64,000 nt of DNA, from assembly GCA_023052935.1 (NCBI GenBank), contig CM041297.1, positions 97,300,484-97,364,483 on the forward strand, written 5' to 3'. A program made the translations under genes and the position numbers. Positions 11,389 through 22,960 of this stretch are shown in pieces. How positions within the stretch are numbered: position 1 is the stretch's first letter; the number at the start of each line of letters is the position of its first letter. A model generated the notes under the pieces. That model was not told where the DNA came from. It saw nothing but the letters and a program-made list of their open reading frames with translations, and did not search any database. The stretch comes from Piezodorus guildinii. Taxonomy: Eukaryota; Arthropoda; Insecta; Hemiptera; Pentatomidae.

Positions 11389-11545
11389 GGAATTAGTCCG
11401 GGTGGCGGTCGGTGAATGAGTGAGTTTCCATTCGCCTACAACACGCCCTGATGATGACCCACAATGGGGGTCGAAACGTTTGCAAAAAATAAACTGTTGA
11501 AACTACTCAATTTTTTCTTTCACGACCGCCACCCGGACTAATTCC
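11389..11545. repeat. 23-bp inverted-repeat hairpin enclosing a hammerhead-like motif
   Basis: The 23 bases at 11389-11411 (GGAATTAGTCC... to ...GGCGGTCG) are the exact reverse complement of 11523-11545. The 111-base loop contains CTGATGATGACCC, a 7-nt gap, GGGGTCGAAACG at 11448-11478. This has the order of the hammerhead core (CTGANGA, stem II, GAAA), but one extra T lies between the core and the stem. A second short hairpin, GGTGAATG/CATTCGCC, sits just upstream. The unit could be a foldback insertion or a Penelope-related fragment. Catalysis is not shown. Confidence 0.7.
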
Positions 11546-13003
11546 GTATAGTAAGTCTCAACGGTCAACTAATTATATCCACTATTGTTTATTTAATTTT
11601 TTATAATAATGGAGTCGATCCAATGATTCAGATACTAACGTCTCCAAGGGGTCGAAGTAAATAGCTATAAATTATTAAAGTATATTTATATAATATCCGC
11701 ACTATTAGGAACTGAATAATTACCTTAATAGCGAGTAGAGATAGGAAATCTGAGTTTCTTACCTGAAAAATAAAACAACAAATCATTATCAAACAAATGA
11801 AGCTATAAACCTATATAAATATATATTCCTGATGAGTGGGCAAAAAAGGCTTAGGTCATCATGAACTTACAATGTTTTTTTTTTTTAAATTATTTTTTGT
11901 TTAAGTTTGTGTTTTAGTATAAATAATAGTTCCTTATAGGACAATATAGTAATAGTAATTCATGAATAAAGATATACTTAAACAGTATCTAAAATGATTT
12001 TTCAAACTAAACTTCACATTACAAGACTTAAGCCCTTTTGCCCAAACATCAGTGATTTTATACATGTATTAAATTACTAACAATCTGTTGTTTAAATATT
12101 ACTGTATTTTTATAATTCTTCAATAAATGTAGAAACGGTTAAACAGTATTTGGGAAAGTTAAAGATAATCCTACTCATTTTCCATACTGCAATAACTTCT
12201 AAAAGTTATTTTCTTAATTATTAATCAAAGGATTTAAAGCAAGTCTAACAAATCAGGAAATTTTAAATGAATGAATAAATTAATATTATGAAATACGTAG
12301 ATTTAATTTTTTTTTCCACCTTTTGTATTCTTCCAAGACTTCTCAACACTGATTTAGAGTGCAATGGGGGAACGGTAAATGATTCGAATGTAGAGCAATA
12401 TAGATGGGGATTATAGCCTAAGTTCTAATGAAAACACTTAAAGGAAGCTTAAGTGCAGTTTATCTGCAAGGGCTTAAGTGATCCCGTCGTTAGGGACTGC
12501 ATTCTCTAATTGTATGCACTGCAGTCGGATCGTATCGTAAGTCCTCCGCCCTTGATAGCTTCTAGAGGATTAACTCAACTCGATTTGCAGAATAAAATCA
12601 ATATGCAGTCTCAATGTCTCAGACCGATTAAAAGAAAATCAGCATAAAGTAATACAAATTAATCAAGAGAGAAAAAAAGGAACTTAAAGGAGATATTTCT
12701 TAAAGAATGAATAAAATTAAACAAACAAGTTCGATTCACTTTTTCATCAATTATAAAAGTAGATATAGCTAATTACACTAACGTATTGCTATTTAAAATA
12801 TTTTATTAGATTTATTCTGAAAATTAATGAGCTTGATTTTTACAATAAGTAAGAAACGCTTTAAATGATAAGATTCCTATTCTTATCATAAATATTGTTG
12901 GATGATTAAAACGGAAAAAAAATTTTATTTTAAATTAATTAGAAAAAAAATCATCTATAGAAAGTAAATAAATAAATAAATAAAAAAGAGAAGAAATTAT
13001 CAA
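11546..13003. other. AT-rich spacer with a GC-richer block
   Basis: Mostly AT-rich, without a recognised gene. The block at about 12340-12600 is more complex and seems single-copy. No tRNA or protein signature was seen. Confidence 0.3.
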
Positions 13004-13482
13004 AATGTCTGCAGTTAACTTTGACGAAGGCATTAAATCTCTGTGGCCAGTTATCCATAGCAGCACGTAGCACTTCCTGAGGAAGCGCTCAACTGCTCGT
13101 ACCAGTGATTGTTCGAGGTTTTCTGGTGTGCCCTATGGCATCCCATCCTCTCCAGTTTGGCCGGTAATCCAGTGGGTTAAGATCAACCACTGCTGAGCTA
13201 ACCTGACTTGTGAGCTAAAGCGGAATCCTACTGGAAAACCAATGACTTCCAGCAAAGTATCATTTAGAGGTTGGCAAAAGTTTTATAATCGTTCTGATTT
13301 TTAGCCGCTAATTTAACTCCTTTTTTCACAAAAATGGATCTTTATAATGTCATAAAAGCTAACTCCCCACCAAACCATCACTGAGGAAGAGTGATGACCT
13401 CTTTTCATTCTTCTAATAACTTTCTTATAGGTATGATTATTATTTCTTTATAACTATTCATTTTTTTTTTGTAAATATATAT

Positions 13483-13518
<36 letters not shown>

Positions 13519-14215
13519 TTTTTTTTCTTTCTTTCTTCTTTGTTTGATCTTTATTAATTATTTATTTTTATTTTATTTCCAATGTACATACGGAATGAAT
13601 GATTTCTTATATCTGTAATACTCATTGCCCCAAAAGGTGGCAGATTGTATTATCTCTTAATAAATAAAAATAAAATAAAAAAATAGCTTTCTTGGCTTCT
13701 TTAGAGCTTTCTGCGTACACACGATCATTTGGTGATTAAATGTTTCTTTAGTTGTAAAAATTCCTCATCGCTAAACCAAATCTTTCGATGAAGACGTTAG
13801 TGTAGCGGCCAAAGAGCACTTCACATCTATCCACTCTGATTTGTTTCAAGGAAGTGTTTAAGCTTTTGTACTGTCATTATTCGAAACGCACCCCTCCTAA
13901 GGTCACTTTTTATCATATAGACATCGCTCTGACAGAGATTCCATTTCCTGAGACATGATTTGTTGCTTGCAAAAAGGGATTTCTTCTGATTCGAGTAGCA
14001 CTGCTCTGACTGCATCTTCCGTTCCCACATTAAAAAAAAATAACCTCTGAACTGTGAAAACTACAACGGGTAGTTTATCGTCATTTACATTCTGGAAGAT
14101 TGTCCGCTTTAATATTTCCACACAGAACATATCGAAAGAAATTTCTATAAGCTCTTGGGCGCTTTAACACCAAAACCTTTAGGAATACAAAATAATTTAT
14201 AAAACGATTCGATCT
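13004..14215 (-). pseudogene. mariner-like transposase pseudogene
   Basis: Reading from about 14215 downward, separate frames give a helix-turn-helix N-terminal region, a segment like LESEEIPFCKQ, HRKIWFSDEEF holding the first catalytic aspartate of the mariner DDD triad, and VMVWWGVS. This places it in the IS630/Tc1/mariner superfamily, which cuts and pastes at TA sites. Many frameshifts and stops break it. It is further interrupted by a 255-bp retroposon at 13427-13681; removing that insertion rejoins AKK with VIRRMKRGHH in frame. It is related to the fragment at 60770-61422. Terminal inverted repeats were not identified. Confidence 0.75.
13427..13681 (+). mobile_element. 255-bp retroposon with LINE-like tail inside the mariner
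   Basis: The mariner sequence is duplicated on both sides as AATAACTTTCTT (13415-13426) and AATAGCTTTCTT (13682-13693), a 12-bp target-site duplication with one change. The insert contains an (AT)n tract and ends CATTGCCCCAAAAGGTGGCAGATTGTATT, followed by AATAAATAAAAATAAAATAAAA. The same CATTGCC...GGCAGATTGTATTA ending occurs on the minus strand near 37843-37900. This is best read as the 3' end of a severely 5'-truncated LINE, or as a SINE using that tail. Confidence 0.65.
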
Positions 14216-14320
14216 GTTTCAGAAAGTTTAGCGTAAATCAAACCAAACAAGAAATTAAAAAATTGATTGAAAGGACACTAAATATCGCAGTAGTTGAGTG
14301 TCCAAAACTAACCTAACCTG

Positions 14321-14612
14321 TAATCACTTGTAGCTGGGTGGTTAGCATAACAGCCTCCCTATGCCAAAGGTCACGGGTTCAAACCCGCAGATGGCCCTGA
14401 GATTTTTTAATGGGAGTAAAAAATCCTCAGTTATGCCGTCCTTCGAAGGGGACATAAAAGGTGGTCCCGAGCCTGTGCGATGTCAGGTACTCGTTGAAGA
14501 TCTCTATGCTAATTAAACCTGGATAGGCAAAATTTAGGACTCCCACTGTAGCATCATCCGATTAGTAAGAGTAGCATAAAGAGACGTCAAATAAATAAAC
14601 AAACAAACAAAT
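14321..14612 (+). mobile_element. SINE-A, full-length copy
   Basis: The head is tRNA-like: an A box (TAGCTGGGTGGTTAGCATAA) and a B box (GGGTTCAAACCC) spaced as in tRNA genes. The body follows with TTTTTTAATGGGAGTAAAAA, GTGGTCCCGAGCCTGTGCGA and AACCTGGATAGGCAAAATTT. The tail is the simple repeat AAATAAATAAACAAACAAACAAA. At least nine relatives lie in this window. As a SINE it would be transcribed by Pol III and mobilised by a LINE. Confidence 0.8.
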
Positions 14613-15339
14613 AATCTAATCTCAACGTAAGACATTATCAATATATAAAACATACTTATATGAATTGTGTTTCGCATTAATAATATTGTTATTATTATGA
14701 TATATTTAATATTAGGCTTAGTAATGCTAGCATGAACGTGTCTTAAAATGCTAAGCTAGTATACTTTACTAAACTAACGAAAGGTTCAAATTAATTTATA
14801 AAATACTTTGAAATAATCAGCAGTTTAGCGGTAAAAGGGAACCAAAGGACCATTAAACTGGGAAAATACTACAAATGATTTTCTTATCTACCGAAATGAT
14901 ATATTGAAATTTAACTAATTATATACTATTTATGCTCCATAGAAATGTTTAGTTAAATTAACAACCTTATTTTCTTATTTAACGATTTCAAGGCACAGAG
15001 ATTTGAGATCAAGATATTAGATTTTTTTTTAAATCTTTTAAAGATCCCAAAAATAGCATTGAGAAGTATTTTGAGTAAATATGAAGTTTTTAAAACTAAC
15101 AAAACCAGCGTACGGGTGAAAATAGTTAACTACTATGGCTAATTGGCTCTATTAATATTAAAAAAGAGGGTCAGTCCAACTCTGTTTCCTTATAAGTAAG
15201 AATTGTGTAAGAAATTAAAATATAACTGTGCGCTGTTTAATTTTTGAAGTTCCTAAATTATCAAAGCACCCAATCCCCCTCCTCACAATCACAAACTAAG
15301 TCGCAAATTAACTTTGACACGAAGCAAGGGAGCAAGATA
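14613..15339. other. AT-rich spacer
   Basis: No supported gene or repeat. Confidence 0.3.
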
Positions 15340-15800
15340 TAATATGGGCGCCGCTAGCGGGAGATTAACGAGGTAGGGCTAACTCGTGATAATCTAAAGC
15401 CGGACCATAAACAAACGGAGGGAGAGTTTTTTAAGTGGGACGACGTGGGAATGAGCCCTGATGAAGAGGAGGCGGGATTTACGCCGAATGCGGGCATGGG
15501 GGCGGTGAGGATTAGTGACCACTGTCCAGCCATCTTGTCCTTCCGGGCTCCGCCATCTTGTGTCCTCCAAGTCCATAAATCCACCCCTATCTCCTTTCCG
15601 AACGATAAAACTTCGCATGTCCACCCCCCACGCAGTAACAGCATCCGACGGTCCGAGATAATGCAGGTACTATATCCCGGCTGGTCGGTCGGTACGTCGA
15701 AGGCCCTTCGGTGCTAACCTAGTGGAAATGAAAAATGGCGTGGGATCAGAGATGCAGGAAGGATACAAGAGCTGGAGAAAGTTGGTGATTGGTCACGTCA
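15340..15800. other. GC-richer single-copy block
   Basis: This is one of the most GC-rich stretches outside the LINEs. It is open in more than one frame (15354-15644 minus, 15445-15717 plus), but neither product resembles a known protein, and overlapping frames on both strands are expected by chance in GC-rich DNA. It contains CCATAAA-type words of the sort homeodomain proteins bind, which alone proves nothing. It is either a conserved noncoding element or an unrecognised exon. Confidence 0.35.
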
Positions 15801-16189
15801 TGGGTTGGATCTTGTGAGCTAGTAGTTTAGTTCAGGTTTCCAAGTGATGATAGTTGTTGCATAGTACTAACCATTTAAAAAAAAATTAAATAGTAACTCA
15901 AATGTGAAGATAGGTTCGAAGTAGAATAGTATTAAATATCTTAAGAATTAAAATGATAATATATAACAGTTTTTTTTTTTACTTCTCTACTCCTAGTTGT
16001 CAAATTAATTTAAACAGGAATGTGGCTTTAGTATTTCTCCCTGACTTGGAAAAACAATAGATAATTATAAGTCAACCTATAATCTACTGATTTGCCCAGG
16101 CAGGAGAGATTGAGTTTGCTGATGAAAGGACGAATTAATGAAGTTTAGAAGGTGAAAACAGAGAGAAAGAATTTTTTAACAAAATTAAT
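15801..16189. other. Unclassified spacer
   Basis: Nothing recognised. Confidence 0.3.
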
Positions 16190-16520
16190 ATTTATTTATC
16201 TATGTTCATTTGGACATTTGTACATCGGCACCTTTTTTCTTTCATACCAAGAGAAGGTCCTAGCGATAATTGATATATAACAAAAAAAATTTTCCATTAA
16301 AATTCTGACAACGAAACTGTCGTTAAAAATTGATTCGAAAACACCAAGCGTGACGAAAAAATGCGGGAAAAACATAACTTTTTTTCATTCGAAACTATTT
16401 AATTCCTAAACTGTAGGTCCTAGCGACCAATGCTATATGAAAAAAGTATTCACCAGTAAATTTTTGAACTGGAAACAGTCGTTAAATTACCAATCCAAGC
16501 AATTCCAATAGTGCTTGAGC
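16190..16520. repeat. Unclassified repeat with internal duplication
   Basis: Two related segments about 170 bases apart share the order AGGTCCTAGCGA, a TATAT stretch, a weakly matching AT-rich spacer and AACNGTCGTTAAA (starting near 16256 and 16426). A related stretch occurs at 49140-49290, directly left of an 880-bp repeat. This is probably an old interspersed element; its class is unknown. Confidence 0.45.
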
Positions 16521-19500
16521 GTATTAAAATGAGGATGAAAGAAATGCAACACAGATAATATTACAGACCCTTAGCCAAAAGCCATATTAACGTCAAAATA
16601 GTGGAATCGATCTAAAATTTCGATGTTAAATTGTAAAACCACTTCAGAACCCCCAGAGTTAAAAAACACAATAATTATTTTTCAGAGTGATGATCCTATT
16701 TATACCATTTCACTTTGTTTTAGTTTCCCAAATGAATAAACTACATCTGCCAAAACATTTCAAATAATCTATCCATTAATTTATGAAATTTACAAGAAAG
16801 AAATAGGAGGAACGTCTGATAATCTTTTCTTGAAACCTATATTCTTAACTTACTAATGTTTCCTTTGAGATGTCAGATGGATTATAATTCAGTATTAGGT
16901 GAGAGAGACACACTTTATTTATAAATAGAGAAAATGATGCTGCCCAACTTGATTGGGTTGCTATAACACAGCATACCAATTGTTTCCTTTAGGAATATTC
17001 TTAATATTATAAATTATAATTTTAAATCCTTAATTATAAGCACAATATATATTTTTTCTCTATTCTATTCTTTTTAATTTTTTTTTTTTTTTTAACAAAA
17101 TAAAAGGTTTGACAAAATGGTTACCAACGAACCTATATACATACATTTGAAATCTAAACCCATTAAGCCCACCTAAACACAATCTTACGATTCAAGTCTC
17201 GTCTATGCCGAATGCTTACTTATTTTAATTTTTTAAGTAGAATCAGTTTCATTATCAAGACAGACAATTTCCATTAAATTAAAAAAGACACTGTACCTCA
17301 CATCCAAAGTGAACAAAAGTGTTATTTATGGCTTAAGGACTATTTACTTGTTACACTATAAAGCAAAGGATGACAGAAAGGAAATCTTGGTTCTAATTGC
17401 CATTCAATCCCATCCACATTAAAGTGGGGATCTGACATCAATGTCAAAAACCTTTACAACCTTCCAAAGGTTGTTATAAACCTGGTTAATTTTTGGTATA
17501 GATAATATGATATGATATAATAGCAACTAAATAGCATTCAATAGTAGAACTAATTTAATACTAATTTTCGAAGCAAGCTGGTTCAGAAAATAAAATTAAA
17601 AATCAATGAATGCTCACGGTTAGAAACCTCATCTTGATCTTCCGATTTTCAGCGGTTGATTATACCCTCAAAGTACCCCCTAATTCTCGAAAGCGGGGCT
17701 AATGGAAACGGAAAACCACGAGATTAGAAGTTGAGTTTCCGAACCGTAATAATTTACGAAACGATGTGGGCTATTACGTAACAGTAAATACTTTGAAAGA
17801 GGGAGTAGATGTTATTATTAATGAAAGATATTTATCATAATTTATGGAGTTGAGTTGCGATATGATGTTAAGTAAATATATAAAAATAGCTCAAAAAATT
17901 AACAATAATTATCTTATTTTCTTTCCTTCTTCCTTCCGTGTACCAGTGTATGTATATGTTTAAAAGCTTGGGACAAGAATGTGACAAACCACTATTTAAC
18001 TAAATTAATACTTTGCACAAAGTTGAATTTTTCATCATCTTTATACTCTGTATTTATTTTACTGGTCTAAGTACATTATAAAAAAAACACTTCCTTTTAT
18101 CTCGTAGATTGTACCCAAACAAACACACCCTTAAAAATATTTGTAAAATTTTTATTGGTAGCATATACTGTTGTAACTTTAGTGACTGTTGAACTGCATG
18201 ACTTATAATTTAATATAACAACAGAAAAATGATCAATTTAATAGTGAAAACATATTTGGATGGATCCGGAATTAACCAGCCAAATTCATTACTATCAATC
18301 AAAATATTTTATAAAATTATTAATGATCTGAAAAAAAAAGTATTAAACACTTTAGAGAATGTCTAGAACAATTCCATTCCTAATACTTGATTGTCACAGG
18401 AAACGTTCAGTTCATAATTAATTTTCACAGTTTCAAAGTAAATGGTTAGACAAGAGCTTACATGTTCAGCTTAACATTCAAACAAGGGGTATTAGAAATT
18501 AGTAAGGAGATAAATTGTGCGGTTGGAGTAAGGTACTGATGATAATGTGGCATATTAAGTACTTTTATTTGCATAAAAGATTCGTTGATACATAAATTAA
18601 AAGTGTTTTTTATTCGCAAATTAATTGATAATAAAATATCTTAGGAAAAAGAATATTAATAAAATAAAACGAAATAGTAATGGATTTTCCAGTCTAGTTG
18701 AAGTTCGACCTTCACCTTGTGAAGCACTTAACGCTCTGGTTATTACCGTTGAGTGTAAGTGGGAATAATTATAGCTTCTTTCAGCGTGATAAAATACCTT
18801 GACTAAAACTAGATACATTGAATTATTCACAGATGTTATGTCAGTTAGTTATTTAATTTTTGATTCAAAGATAGAAAAAAAAAATTAAATCTATTTTTTT
18901 TCTCCAATTAAAAAAAAAATACTGAACAGATTTCAGTTTCTTTAGGAAAAGAGGAATAATTTTAGTTTTCATCAAAGAATGTCGTCTGCTCCGGGAACTA
19001 GGGAGGAAAAAAATAAAAATAATAATAATATGGTAAAAATAAAGAAAAATTTAAATCAATCTTTGTTAAATCGAAAAAAAAATTAAAGGAAAATAAAGTA
19101 AAAATAAATAGGTGTGTGTCATTTTAAACGTGTTTAATAAATAATTAAATGATACAAAAAAAGTGTTAGTAGAAATAAATTTTGTGCTACTAACCAAGAA
19201 GTTGAGCATCTATTCCAATATTCCAATACCCTTTCCAGAATAAATGAAAGTAGATTAACAAAAATATTTTTAGCATTTTTCAAAAAGAGGAAAAAAAGTG
19301 TAACTAGCTCAGATAAGTTCAGTTTTATTTGAATGAATGAGATATTACAGACAGTACGATTGAAAATAATATAACTCCAGAATGTTATTAAAAATAAGAA
19401 TACAATTTTTCCAAGCAAATAAAAAAATTAGAAAAAAATCTCAGAGGAGCAGAAAAGGGCAGCATAGGAGAAAATGTGGGAATATTAGAGAAACGCAAGA

Positions 19501-20404
19501 AGCATCGACAAAAAAGAAAAAAAAAGTTTGTTCAACGTATGCAAAGTAAGCCATTAAATTTTTTTTTAAATTATGCTAAATATGAAATTATTACTATAAT
19601 ACTAACACAAAATTTAAAAAATGAAATTATAACCGAGGTAAATATTATTTATGAAGTATAGTAAAATAATAACACTTAACTTTACAATAATAATAATAAC
19701 CTTTAAAAAATATCGTTTTTCTCTTTGTTAATATTTTTATTGTACTTCATTCAATAGTTTTTATCCAAACATATTCATAGTTTTAATACTTCATTGTAAA
19801 TGATATAGTTATTAGTAAATACCTGATCTAAGTCATAAAATACACCAGTTAGGTGAATTTTTACAACAAACAGAGGAAAAATCCGGTTCAACGCTGTGCA
19901 TCCATCTAAATGTTTTTAAAAATGTCAACAATAGGTAATAACTTACAAGACATTGGGTGGAGAATCCGCTTGCAAATTTGCTATTGCCTCATTAAGGTTG
20001 AGACATGAAATGGAGAAGTTGATTTTATTTAGAGCAGTCATATTTCACACTTAGCAAATGCTATATAAATCGGATTTCTTGTAGGAGAACATTTTTCAAA
20101 TACTAGCAAGAATTATTCGAATTCACAAAATGATTTCTGTTAAGGTTACTAATTTCGTAATCCATGTACAGTTTAAAAAAAAATAATATATATATATATA
20201 TTTTTTTTTTATTTTAATGTCTGTATTTTTTGAAAAATTAAACAATAGTGTTTAATTTTTTTAGGCGTATAAATAAACCCTAATATTCCAGAGGACACCT
20301 AACGAATTCTACTACAATAACTTTTCAAGTTCTTTAAAGCTGCTTCCTCTGTAAGAGTTATTTTTAATACGGTGTCGATGTTGCTAAAAAATATATATAT
20401 CGAT
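16521..20404. other. Long AT-rich intergenic stretch
   Basis: No gene was recognised across nearly 4 kb. It holds many A/T homopolymers and short open frames with biased composition. Around 17600-17790 the sequence is a little more GC-rich and complex. No known repeat of this window recurs here. Confidence 0.35.
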
Positions 20405-20646
20405 CAGAGAAGGACCTATCAGCTTTGAGCTTAGATGAAGAGCAGCGCTACCTAGCGGGGATCCACTGTACTATGAGGCACACCTCAGTGCTGAAACCTA
20501 GCGGTAGACTGCTGAAGTTCTGTTTAATGGTGCTCAGAGCATTTTATGGCGCATAACTGCTTGTTATGCCTTTGTATCTGAGTGCAACAGGTCATAAAAA
20601 TAATATTATTATTTAAGTGTCTTCTATGACCCTCGACCCTTCTCTG
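20405..20646. mobile_element. Possible hAT-like MITE (242 bp)
   Basis: The segment starts CAGAGAAGG and ends CCTTCTCTG, giving 9-bp or longer inverted termini. The CAGAG start fits hAT-superfamily ends. The interior is GC-richer than its flanks and has no open frame. The expected 8-bp target duplication is not convincing (ATATCGAT against ATAGAGGA), so the call is tentative. Confidence 0.4.
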
Positions 20647-21942
20647 ATAGAGGATTGAAAGATGAGTTATATCTTTTAATTGATTTAGGAGTTCTTCCAT
20701 CATAAGATGATATAATAAATGTTTTTGTTTGTTTTTTTATTATTTTAAATGTAAAAAAAAATGATGCATAATTTACCCATCAAATTTTGTCAATGTTAAT
20801 CGTTATGCGCATGTTGCATCAGTTTACTAATATCTTAACCATAATAACAAAATATATATATTTTTTATATATTCATAGTAGGGAATCACTACATAATTCA
20901 GAGGACAAAAATGCCTCAGCACATAATCAAAATTTAAAAATTAAAGATGAGAGGATTTACAAAAATTGTTAATGGTAATATTTATAGGAAAATATCAAAT
21001 AACTTTATTATATGTCAACTGCATTATGACTTTAATTTTTTTTAATTAAAAAAAGTAACTACAGATTTCGGCGTAATAATCTAGCCACTTATCGCCCTCT
21101 AATTATAATCTCATGTTCAAAATAAAATTTACATATAAACATAAAATATATTTAAAATAAATTTTCATTATTTTGTAAGTATCCGTTCAGGCAATGCTCT
21201 TGACATTATAATCAAAGATATGAAGTGGTTAACAAATAAATGTTTTAATAAGGAAGAAAATTATTCTGTAGAACCTAATAATATGTTTTAAAAAATAATA
21301 AACTATATTAAAATCAGAAAAAGAATGTTTTTCTAGATAAAGTAAACTTTTAAAAATGAAAATATTTCCACCAAGAACCACCCCATTGAATAAAGTGCAT
21401 CTGTACACACCTTTTTACATCTCAGTAACAAACAGAGATTCGATAAACCTCAGTACAGAGTATAGGGAAGTAAATATTTCAGTGAAATATCGATAATAAT
21501 TTATTTTTTTGATATTTTTATAATTTTTATGTAATTGAGGTAAAACTTATCTACCTTATAATTAGAAATAATGAAAATTTTGCTATATTTAACTGCGGTC
21601 GCTAGGTTCCTTGAAAAAGGATAAAACTGCTACATATCTACAGACCGAGGACATTTGAAAATTGTCCGTAAGCTCGCCCCTACTTACTCTACTTAGTCAG
21701 CTGCTAGAAATCTATGGAAGGATATGTAAAACACATGAAAGAGGGACTGGGCCGGCTAAACACGGATAAAGACTGCTTGGATAGTGAGTTTTTCGGCGAA
21801 AAACTAAACGAGGTAAAGAACCTTTGTGGAAAAGAAGGATAGAAGAGGGAGAGAATGGTCTAAGAAAGAGCGAGAGGAACATTCAAGGTGGATGAGAGTG
21901 TACTGGGGTAGAAGAAAGGCGGGAGGTATGAAGAAAAATAGG
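20647..21942. other. AT-rich spacer
   Basis: Mostly AT-rich. About 21600-21940 is more complex; a 42-codon frame beginning MEGYVKHMKEG near 21715 is not recognised and may be chance or a remnant of a retroelement. Confidence 0.3.
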
Positions 21943-21957
21943 AACTAGTAATGATAT

Positions 21958-22117
21958 ATTTTGGGATCACATGTAGCTGGGTGGCTAGCGTAACAGCCTC
22001 CCATGCTAAAGGTCACAGGTTCAAACCTGGATAGGCAAAATTTAGGACTCCCACTGTAGCATCGTCCGATTAGCCATAGTAGCATTAAGTGACGATAAAT
22101 AAATAAACAAAAAAACA
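21958..22117 (+). mobile_element. SINE-A, internally deleted short form with target-site duplication
   Basis: The copy keeps the complete tRNA-like head up to the B box (GGTTCAAACCTG) and then jumps directly to GATAGGCAAAATTTAGG near the 3' end, losing roughly 130 bases. The join lies at AAACCTG, a word present at both breakpoints in full-length copies. It is flanked by a perfect 15-bp duplication, AACTAGTAATGATAT (21943-21957 and 22118-22132), so the insertion itself is clean and recent. Confidence 0.82.
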
Positions 22118-22132
22118 AACTAGTAATGATAT

Positions 22133-22737
22133 TCCAGTGATTCTTGACGGATTCGTGTAACAAAAAAAAATGAAATATTCATAAACAGCTTTGTTTTTCT
22201 GTTCAAAAATAAATTTTAAAACAGCTAAATATCCCTTCTCTTTTCATTTTTTACTTGTTTGGCTTCTGAGATATTTATGTATTAAGTTCCTAACCTGTGT
22301 TATAAATTTATAATTATTAAAGATAAACAATTGTCAGGTCAACGTTCGTATGGTGAACTGAATGGCCAGCAGTAGGAATCGAGAAGGGAGGAAATATATT
22401 ATGCTGTCCCAGGATTGGGCATTGCGAGTTCTCCCATGGCTCTCTCCTCCGTGCTTTAAAAGCTCCTATCTGCTCGAGATGTGATCTAACAAAGTTCAAC
22501 TCTGTATTGATGTGGGCCAAGACTAAAAGTTGTTTAGAATGCACGACTCCGACAAGAAGGCGGATGGAGAAAAATACGCAGTATTACATGAGAATCAAAA
22601 GGAAAATTCGGTTCTCACCACTGTTAAGTCTATATGTCCAGATAATTTTCAGTACTGTCTTGTAAATTAGCAATTTATTTTCAATAGAAAGTGGGCATTT
22701 TCTATTTATTATACTTTATAATCTGCAAAATCGTCGC
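22133..22737. other. Unclassified spacer
   Basis: 22317-22620 is GC-richer and complex. A 75-codon minus-strand frame there is not recognised. No repeat match within the window. Confidence 0.3.
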
Positions 22738-22960
22738 CTAAGTTCTTGTAGTTAAATAAATTTTGCGAGTTCCCAGTTAGTCTTCTATCTAGAAGGAAGC
22801 CAAGAAACCGGACTTCGTCTGAGAAGGGAAGCGGAGTGGAGTCGAAGTGAACTGGAGGACAGGATTGCCTTAAAAACATGAAGGTGACATGTTTGCATTT
22901 GGATTCGATACCATAAATACGTCAGTTGAATACCAGTCTTATATTAGAGGAAGGAGATTT
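22738..22960 (-). pseudogene. Jockey-type RT thumb fragment (second family)
   Basis: On the minus strand one frame reads ESKCKHVTFMFLRQSCPPV, then LPFSDEVRFLGFLLDRRLT. This is the signature that follows the palm domain of Jockey reverse transcriptases. It differs from the copies at 8990, 24868 and 61423 (SDEVRFLG against VEQIRYLG), so it comes from another Jockey lineage. Only about 70 codons remain. No flanking duplication was found. Confidence 0.68.

Noticed and set aside
11448..11480. A functional hammerhead ribozyme gene
   Set aside because: The core order fits, but an extra base precedes stem II and a clean cleavage site with paired stems I and III was not found. Reported only as hammerhead-like.
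14330..14400. tRNA-like A and B boxes, here and in other SINE heads
   Set aside because: They head SINE bodies with tails and target duplications; the cloverleaf is degraded, so they are not functional tRNA genes.
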